From positions 1 to 22,995 of IMG/VR virus record IMGVR_UViG_3300042320_000489: a stretch of DNA of 22,995 nt. The stretch is one strand, 5' to 3'. A program made the translations under genes and the position numbers. Position 1 is the stretch's first letter. Each line of letters starts with the position of its first letter. The notes under the pieces were generated by a model. That model saw only the letters and a list, made by a program, of their open reading frames with translations, made no database searches and was not told the DNA's origin. Positions 20,626 to 22,995 of the stretch are shown here, piece by piece. The stretch comes from a virus.

Positions 20626-20780
20626 TAGGAATAGCATCCCTTCTAGTGTTTGCTGCCACCATGTTCTATCAAGGAACATGTATTATGAAAGGGCAGCGTG
20701 GTTATTCTTTGAGAGATTATCTCAAGCAAGATAGCACAAACATGCGTAAAAGAGTAGAAGAATTATTAAAAGACAAATGA
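20601..20780 (+). CDS. Small single-span membrane protein
   Basis: This encodes 59 residues: 'MAQHYPEIIGIASLLVFAAT' opens a membrane helix (about 8-24), followed by a basic-acidic cytosolic part 'KGQRGYSLRDYLKQDSTNMR' and 'KRVEELLKDK', probably a helix. It overlaps the previous gene by 25 bases, and its stop overlaps the next start (ATGA). No Shine-Dalgarno, so coupling is likely. No family recognised. Confidence 0.68.
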   Translation: MAQHYPEIIGIASLLVFAATMFYQGTCIMKGQRGYSLRDYLKQDSTNMRKRVEELLKDK

Positions 20781-20887
20781 TTGTTTTAACGGAAGAAGAT
20801 TTACAAGAACTAAGAGAAAGAGTTTACCAACAAAAGATGGATGAGTTATTTGAAGAACCATCTACTTACGAGGATGAACATGAGTAA
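20777..20887 (+). CDS. 36-residue acidic peptide
   Basis: This encodes 36 residues (MIVLTEEDLQELRERVYQQK then MDELFEEPSTYEDEHE), a highly acidic, probably helical peptide with net negative charge. 'LTEEDLQELRERV' resembles short helices that bind other proteins. Its ATG overlaps the previous stop (ATGA) and its end overlaps the next gene by 8 bases. Acidic mini-proteins of this kind in phages sometimes mimic DNA or bind host polymerase, but nothing here proves that. Confidence 0.6.
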   Translation: MIVLTEEDLQELRERVYQQKMDELFEEPSTYEDEHE

Positions 20888-21005
20888 CTTACCTTGGGGA
20901 GTTATCACTATTCTTGGTATCGGATTAGCAGGCACTGTTTATATCATCTATTACATTCTCAAACTAGCAAACGAGGAAATGAAAGATGAATCACATAAGC
21001 ACTAG
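20880..21005 (+). CDS. 41-residue single-span membrane peptide
   Basis: This encodes MSNLPWGVITILGIGLAGTV then YIIYYILKLANEEMKDESHK..., a lone membrane helix (about residues 6-28) with an acidic/His cytosolic tail. It overlaps the previous gene by 8 bases and the next by 20. No Shine-Dalgarno is obvious beyond GAGGA 9 bases upstream. The pattern membrane-soluble-membrane continues through the block. No family recognised. Confidence 0.62.
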   Translation: MSNLPWGVITILGIGLAGTVYIIYYILKLANEEMKDESHKH

Positions 21006-21219
21006 TCCATATGATTGGAGAGAGAAGAATGACAAGTGGCAAAAAAGACATTTCCTTTTGTCGTCTTTTGTTAGATTAGGTCTGCCAATCAAAGCAAATG
21101 TTTATGAGTTCATAGATTATCTTATTAGTCAAGGATACAAAGCTCCCTTGAATAGTTTAACTGATGTAGATAAAGATATCAAAAAAATGTATCACGAGTA
21201 TGTCGAGCACCAATTATGA
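20986..21219 (+). CDS. Small hypothetical protein
   Basis: This encodes 77 residues with no membrane segment: 'MNHISTSPYDWREKNDKWQK', 'LPIKANVYEFIDYLISQGYK', and 'DVDKDIKKMYHEYVEHQL'. An aromatic, charged alpha-helical protein; the Shine-Dalgarno GAGGA lies about 12 bases before the ATG. Its stop overlaps the next start (ATGA). I recognise no family. It is one of the longer members of the mini-gene block, so translation is likely. Confidence 0.75.
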   Translation: MNHISTSPYDWREKNDKWQKRHFLLSSFVRLGLPIKANVYEFIDYLISQGYKAPLNSLTDVDKDIKKMYHEYVEHQL

Positions 21220-21305
21220 CTCGTTTAATTCTTAGTAGTATTTGTTTGTTTGGTTCTATTGGTCTTTTTATTGTTTGGGGATTGACTCACGCATATCCCT
21301 CTTGA
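21216..21305 (+). CDS. 29-residue single-span membrane peptide
   Basis: This frame gives MTRLILSSICLFGSIGLFIV then WGLTHAYPS, one hydrophobic helix with a basic N-terminus and a short polar end. The ATG overlaps the previous stop (ATGA). Its stop codon TGA lies within the -35 box of the next promoter (TTGACA), so the gene and promoter share bases. Translation is plausible but unproven. Confidence 0.55.
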   Translation: MTRLILSSICLFGSIGLFIVWGLTHAYPS

Positions 21306-21330
21306 CAAATTTACATATATATCTTATAAT
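21302..21330 (+). promoter_or_regulatory. Perfect consensus sigma70 promoter
   Basis: TTGACA (21302-21307), 17-base spacer, TATAAT (21325-21330): a full match to the bacterial consensus at ideal spacing, start near 21337. Expected to be one of the earliest and strongest promoters in the window. Confidence 0.9.
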
Positions 21331-21353
21331 TAGCCACATATATCTGTTTTGTC

Positions 21354-21554
21354 ATGACACACTACAAACCATATTCACCCGAGTGGCACCGTAAACGCTA
21401 TCTAAAAGAAGCGTTAGACAAATATCTGGATGAATACATTGACAATGATGTAATCCTTGATGATATTTCTGATATTCTATCCGAAAGGTCTGAGCGAGCA
21501 TACGAAGAGTTCAGTAGAATCAATGATTTGGAATCAATGATTAATGCTAAATAA
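21354..21554 (+). CDS. Small hypothetical protein under a consensus promoter
   Basis: This encodes 66 residues: 'MTHYKPYSPEWHRKRYLKEA', 'LDKYLDEYIDNDVILDDISD', then 'ERAYEEFSRINDLESMINAK'. Predicted all-helical, with a basic start (HRKRYLK) and an acidic remainder. The opening 'YsPEWhRkRYLkEAldkYld.yid' seems to be a recurrent cyanophage family in my memory; its function is unknown. Its leader is only about 17 bases and has no Shine-Dalgarno. Strong early transcription suggests a role in host takeover, which is inference. Confidence 0.82.
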   Translation: MTHYKPYSPEWHRKRYLKEALDKYLDEYIDNDVILDDISDILSERSERAYEEFSRINDLESMINAK

Positions 21555-21573
21555 CCCTATATGGAGACTACAT

Positions 21574-21900
21574 ATGCTCTCTACACAATATCGTCTACGC
21601 TTAGAAGAAATCTGCAGAAAGATTATCTTACACGAAGCGGTAGGTTTAGAAGATATGATTTGGGCAGAAAAACTAGCTAAAGCAAATCGCACTGCTGGCA
21701 CAATGCTTCGTCAAGCAAGACGGAAGGCAGAAAATCCAGACATGCAAGATGGTGACATGGATGATTTTCTAAATCAACTTGATATCGGTGGATTGGGTAA
21801 CGAAAGATTTGGTGTCAGAAGATTTGATTCTGTAGATGACATCGTTGATTTCTTCTCTGAAGGTAGAGACAAACCAGAAGACTGGAGACAAAGAGATTAA
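21574..21900 (+). CDS. Conserved hypothetical protein of the early block
   Basis: Starting at ATG 21574 gives 108 residues; a start ten codons upstream would overlap the previous gene, and GGAGA eight bases before 21574 supports the shorter form. 'MLSTQYRLRLEEICRKIILH' and 'VGLEDMIWAEKLAKANRTAG' form helices, followed by a basic patch (LRQARRKAE), and a Gly/Asp-rich C-terminus 'DIGGLGNERFGVRRFDSVDD'. It may bind nucleic acid by its basic central helix and a partner by the tail. It is the last gene before the bidirectional hairpin at 21903-21924. No known function. Confidence 0.82.
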   Translation: MLSTQYRLRLEEICRKIILHEAVGLEDMIWAEKLAKANRTAGTMLRQARRKAENPDMQDGDMDDFLNQLDIGGLGNERFGVRRFDSVDDIVDFFSEGRDKPEDWRQRD

Positions 21901-21902
21901 AA

Positions 21903-21924
21903 AAAGGGGGCATATGCCCCCTTT
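21903..21924 (-). terminator. Hairpin terminator of the riboswitch operon
   Basis: Perfect palindrome AAAGGGGGC-ATAT-GCCCCCTTT. On the minus strand it is followed by further T (seven in all), ending the 22173-21929 operon. On the plus strand CCCTTTAAAATT gives only a weak T-run, but it may also end the mini-gene block. Confidence 0.85.
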
Positions 21925-21928
21925 AAAA

Positions 21929-22015
21929 TTATCCAAGAGTTGCCATATGATATTGAGCTTCTTGAAGTTTTCTTTGCTTTTCAATTTGTTTGCGAATAAC
22001 TAGTAACCAATTCAT
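21929..22015 (-). CDS. 28-residue basic peptide, second gene of the riboswitch operon
   Basis: This encodes MNWLLVIRKQIEKQRKLQEA then QYHMATLG, a short hydrophobic start and a basic amphipathic helix. Its ATG overlaps the stop of the DUF4278-like gene (ATGA), and a full AAGGAGGT Shine-Dalgarno lies 7 bases before it; this is the strongest ribosome site in the window, which is the best argument that the peptide is made. The terminator follows 5 bases after the stop. It has no family I know. Confidence 0.68.
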   Translation of the reverse strand: MNWLLVIRKQIEKQRKLQEAQYHMATLG

Positions 22016-22173
22016 TGTGTTACCTCCTTGTTATTATTACAAGGGCGATACTCAACACCACGATATTTATTGGTTGGGTGAGCTGGTGCGTGAGTTTGCA
22101 AATACCAGCGTTGATATTCTTGCTTGGCGGTATCAGTATTATACTGACAACCACGATAAGTTGCTTGTGACAT
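22012..22173 (-). CDS. DUF4278-like small protein under glutamine riboswitch control
   Basis: This encodes 53 residues and is absent from simple ORF lists because it is short: 'MSQATYRGCQYNTDTAKQEY', 'QRWYLQTHAPAHPTN', then 'KYRGVEYRPC'. The repeated YRG-x-x-Y motif (residues 6-11 and 37-42) is the hallmark of cyanobacterial DUF4278-type proteins, whose function is unknown. AAGGAG lies 8 bases before the ATG. The leader is a glnA-type glutamine riboswitch, so expression should follow the host glutamine level, tying it to nitrogen metabolism. The family call is by motif only. Confidence 0.78.
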   Translation of the reverse strand: MSQATYRGCQYNTDTAKQEYQRWYLQTHAPAHPTNKYRGVEYRPCNNNKEVTQ

Positions 22174-22182
22174 TAGGTTTTC

Positions 22183-22205
22183 TCCTTAATGGTTTAGGTT
22201 AAAGA
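22183..22205 (-). promoter_or_regulatory. Shine-Dalgarno-masking hairpin next to the riboswitch
   Basis: Minus-strand RNA UCUUUAA (22205-22199), directly after the riboswitch P1 stem, can pair with UUAAGGA (22189-22183), with one G-U pair and a 9-base loop. This would hide the AAGGAG ribosome site of the 22173 start. Confidence 0.55.
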
Positions 22206-22287
22206 GCGTTCCTTCGGTCGTTTGCGTTCGCTATAGCGAATGAACGTTCCGTTCCGCGACTTACTTCCGTCCCATAGGGATGAACGT
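22206..22287 (-). promoter_or_regulatory. Glutamine riboswitch (glnA RNA type)
   Basis: On the minus strand the leader reads CGTTCA (from 22286), hairpin TCCC-TAT-GGGA (22280-22270), the conserved run CGGAAGTAAG (22269-22260), a variable stem-loop opened by GTCG/CGAC, then CCGAAGGAACGC ending at 22206. P1 is CGTTC (22286-22282) with GAACG (22211-22207). This order (P1, P2 hairpin, GGACGGAAGUA.G, P3, CGAAGGAACGC) is the consensus of the cyanobacterial glnA RNA, which binds L-glutamine and controls nitrogen genes in cyanobacteria. The gene it leads is the DUF4278-like protein. Confidence 0.9.
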
Positions 22288-22291
22288 ATTT

Positions 22292-22321
22292 TATATATGA
22301 TATTGAGATTGTAACATTCAA
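22292..22321 (-). promoter_or_regulatory. Possible promoter of the riboswitch operon
   Basis: Minus strand TTGAAT (22321-22316), 18 bases, TATATA (22297-22292), just upstream of the riboswitch; predicted start about 22285, at or next to P1. The alternative is read-through from the tRNA array. Confidence 0.45.
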
Positions 22322-22328
22322 TACCAAA

Positions 22329-22403
22329 CACTCTCTGTAGGATTCGAACCTACGACACCTTGATCCGTAGTCAAGTGCTCTATATCCACTGAGCTAAGAG
22401 AGT
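22329..22403 (-). tRNA. tRNA-Arg (ACG)
   Basis: Full cloverleaf: 7-bp acceptor ACTCTCT/AGAGAGT, D-stem GCTC/GAGC, anticodon stem CTTGA/TCAAG with loop CTACGGA, T-arm GTAGG-TTCGAAT-CCTAC. A34 would be deaminated to inosine by host TadA, as for bacterial Arg-ACG. G73 discriminator; no encoded CCA. Last tRNA of the array, 7 bases upstream of the possible riboswitch promoter. Confidence 0.95.
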
Positions 22404-22406
22404 AGG

Positions 22407-22478
22407 CGAAGGGCCAGAGACTTGAACTCTGAACTTTGGTTTTGGAGACCAAGATGTTACCAATTACACCAACCCAAC
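22407..22478 (-). tRNA. tRNA-Trp (CCA), with mismatched acceptor stem
   Basis: Anticodon stem TTGGT/ACCAA with loop CTCCAAA (anticodon CCA), T-arm CAGAG-TTCAAGT-CTCTG, D-stem GTGT/ACAT, G73 as expected for Trp. The acceptor GTTGGGT/GCCCTTC has two adjacent U-U mismatches at pairs 2-71 and 3-70, so the gene may be decayed or tolerate this. Confidence 0.85.
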
Positions 22479-22481
22479 ACA

Positions 22482-22553
22482 TTCTGAGGGTAGGATTCGA
22501 ACCCACGAATGGCGGGACCAAAACCCGCTGCCTTACCGCTTGGCGACCTCAGA
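22482..22553 (-). tRNA. tRNA-Gln (TTG)
   Basis: Acceptor TCTGAGG/CCTCAGA, anticodon stem GCGGG/CCCGC with loop TTTTGGT (anticodon TTG), T-stem GTGGG/CCTAC. A73, no encoded CCA. Its 5' end directly abuts the 3' end of tRNA-Thr with no spacer. Confidence 0.95.
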
Positions 22554-22625
22554 AGCCCTCAGTCGGATTTGAACCAACGACCTACTCATTACTAGTGAGT
22601 TGCTCTACCACTGAGCTATAGGGGC
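22554..22625 (-). tRNA. tRNA-Thr (AGT)
   Basis: D-stem GCTC/GAGC, anticodon stem ACTCA/TGAGT with loop CTAGTAA (anticodon AGT), T-arm GTTGG-TTCAAAT-CCGAC. The acceptor GCCCCTA/TGAGGGC has one C-A mismatch (5-68) and one wobble. A34 in tRNA-Thr is unusual for bacteria and their phages. Confidence 0.88.
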
Positions 22626-22627
22626 GG

Positions 22628-22698
22628 GGTGTCGTGAGGGAATCGAACCCTCATGTAGAGAACCACAATCTCCTGTCTTACCATTAGACTAACGACAC
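22628..22698 (-). tRNA. tRNA-His (GTG)
   Basis: Acceptor GTGTCGT/ACGACAC, anticodon loop TTGTGGT (anticodon GTG), T-arm GAGGG-TTCGATT-CCCTC. C73 fits His, but the base before position 1 is T, so the usual G-1 opposite C73 is not encoded. Confidence 0.93.
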
Positions 22699-22699
22699 A

Positions 22700-22773
22700 A
22701 GGCAGTAGGTAGATTTGAACTACCGACCATAGGAATATGAGACCCGTGCTCTGCCAGACTGAGCTATACTGCC
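22700..22773 (-). tRNA. tRNA-Met (CAT), with weak anticodon stem
   Basis: Acceptor GGCAGTA/TACTGCC, D-stem GCTC/GAGC, T-stem GGTAG/CTACC, loop CTCATAT (anticodon CAT). The whole resembles elongator tRNA-Met, but anticodon stem CGGGT/TCCTA has mismatches at 27-43 and 31-39, and position 73 is T instead of A. A tRNA-Ile2 precursor is a less likely reading. Confidence 0.83.
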
Positions 22774-22777
22774 AAGT

Positions 22778-22867
22778 TGGGAGAGGGTGGAATCGAACCA
22801 CCATTGCCAATGAACGGAATCGAACCGTCTCTGATACCGTCGTACCCACCATCCAAGGTGCTCTCCC
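22778..22867 (-). tRNA. Class II tRNA-like element with two T-arm-like hairpins
   Basis: Ninety bases closed by a perfect 7-bp acceptor GGGAGAG/CTCTCCC, A73, and a T-arm GGTGG-TTCGATT-CCACC. The middle contains a second hairpin, GACGG-TTCGATT-CCGTT, with the same loop, and ATT-GGC-AAT like a long variable arm. If the second hairpin were the anticodon arm, the anticodon would be CGA (Ser), but position 37 would be T and the D-region would be about 11 bases too long. Identity left open. Confidence 0.6.
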
Positions 22868-22870
22868 AAG

Positions 22871-22942
22871 TGGAACCGACAAGATTTGAACTTGTGACCG
22901 CTCGGTTATCAGCCGAGTGCTCTACCACTGAGCTACGGTTCC
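22871..22942 (-). tRNA. tRNA-Ile (GAT)
   Basis: Fully paired cloverleaf: acceptor GGAACCG/CGGTTCC, D-stem GCTC/GAGC, anticodon stem CTCGG/CCGAG with loop CTGATAA (anticodon GAT), T-arm ACAAG-TTCAAAT-CTTGT. A73. Confidence 0.96.
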
Positions 22943-22946
22943 AAGG

Positions 22947-22995
22947 TCGAAGAGGGTGGAGTTGAACCACCGACACCATGTTCTTCAGACATGTG
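22947..22995 (-). tRNA. tRNA-Phe (GAA), 5' half outside window
   Basis: The 3' two thirds are visible: anticodon stem CATGT/ACATG with loop CTGAAGA (anticodon GAA), T-arm GGTGG-TTCAACT-CCACC, acceptor 3' strand CTCTTCG and A73. The D-arm and 5' acceptor strand lie beyond the right edge. Confidence 0.88.

Noticed and set aside
21990-22202. Plus-strand frame of 70 codons opposite the riboswitch operon
   Set aside because: No ribosome site, and it runs antisense to two short genes with good ribosome sites.
22318-22979. Several open frames of 60-90 codons across the tRNA array
   Set aside because: The region is filled by tRNA genes on the minus strand; the repeated 'GFEPTT'-like peptides are translations of T-arms.
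1-22995. CRISPR arrays, insertion sequences, integrase or attachment sites
   Set aside because: I looked for regularly spaced repeats, transposase or integrase motifs and flanking duplications and saw none; the fibre repeats are coding.

Overview
The window looks like part of the genome of a T4-like cyanophage, a contractile-tailed virus of marine Synechococcus or Prochlorococcus. T4-type genes (gp26, gp4, gp53, gp32, gp33, RNase H, tail-tube-fold baseplate proteins) sit beside cyanophage auxiliary genes (psbA, two hli genes, phoH, thyX, speD, a 2OG-Fe(II) oxygenase), a dense tRNA array, and T4-type late promoters with the core TATAAATA. The host genus is inferred from gene content only.

Layout. 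1-4111: baseplate and head-completion module. gp26 (cut by the left edge) and a gp54-like gene run leftward; gp4, an unassigned gene, a gp48-like gene and gp53 run rightward. The two arms start from overlapping, opposed late promoters at 1366-1397. 4136-13085: a long leftward block. It holds replication and transcription genes (gp32, a DUF1825-like gene, gp33, a PD-(D/E)XK exonuclease, phoH, thyX, RNase H), metabolic genes (glutaredoxin, speD, a calcineurin-like phosphoesterase) and small conserved genes, mostly overlapping or within a few bases of each other. 13171-14253: psbA (D1 of photosystem II), leftward, with its own promoter and terminator. 14408-18797: a late rightward pair, a repeat-rich tail fibre-like protein and a subtilisin-like structural protein. 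18801-19888: leftward 2OG oxygenase, then an hli / 28-residue membrane peptide / hli operon. 19978-21900: rightward early-type block of about a dozen overlapping mini-genes driven by strong sigma70-type promoters. 21929-22321: leftward two-peptide operon under a glutamine (glnA-type) riboswitch. 22329-22995: leftward array of at least nine closely packed tRNA genes or tRNA-like elements, running off the right edge.

How it works together. Host-like sigma70 promoters (TTGACA, 16-17 bp, TATAAT-like) precede gp32, psbA, hli and the mini-gene block. Structural genes are preceded by TATAAATA, the signal read by gp55 sigma with its co-activator gp33; gp33 is encoded here. psbA carries both signals superimposed, so it could be transcribed throughout infection. 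psbA and hli share an 18-bp promoter element. The riboswitch suggests the phage also senses the host's nitrogen (glutamine) state.

Most notable: the riboswitch with a possible Shine-Dalgarno-masking partner hairpin; the unknown membrane peptide between the hli genes; a tRNA-like gene with two T-arm-like hairpins; a start codon buried in a hairpin at 7915-7939; and the block of overlapping mini-genes. All calls come from reading the sequence; no database search was run.
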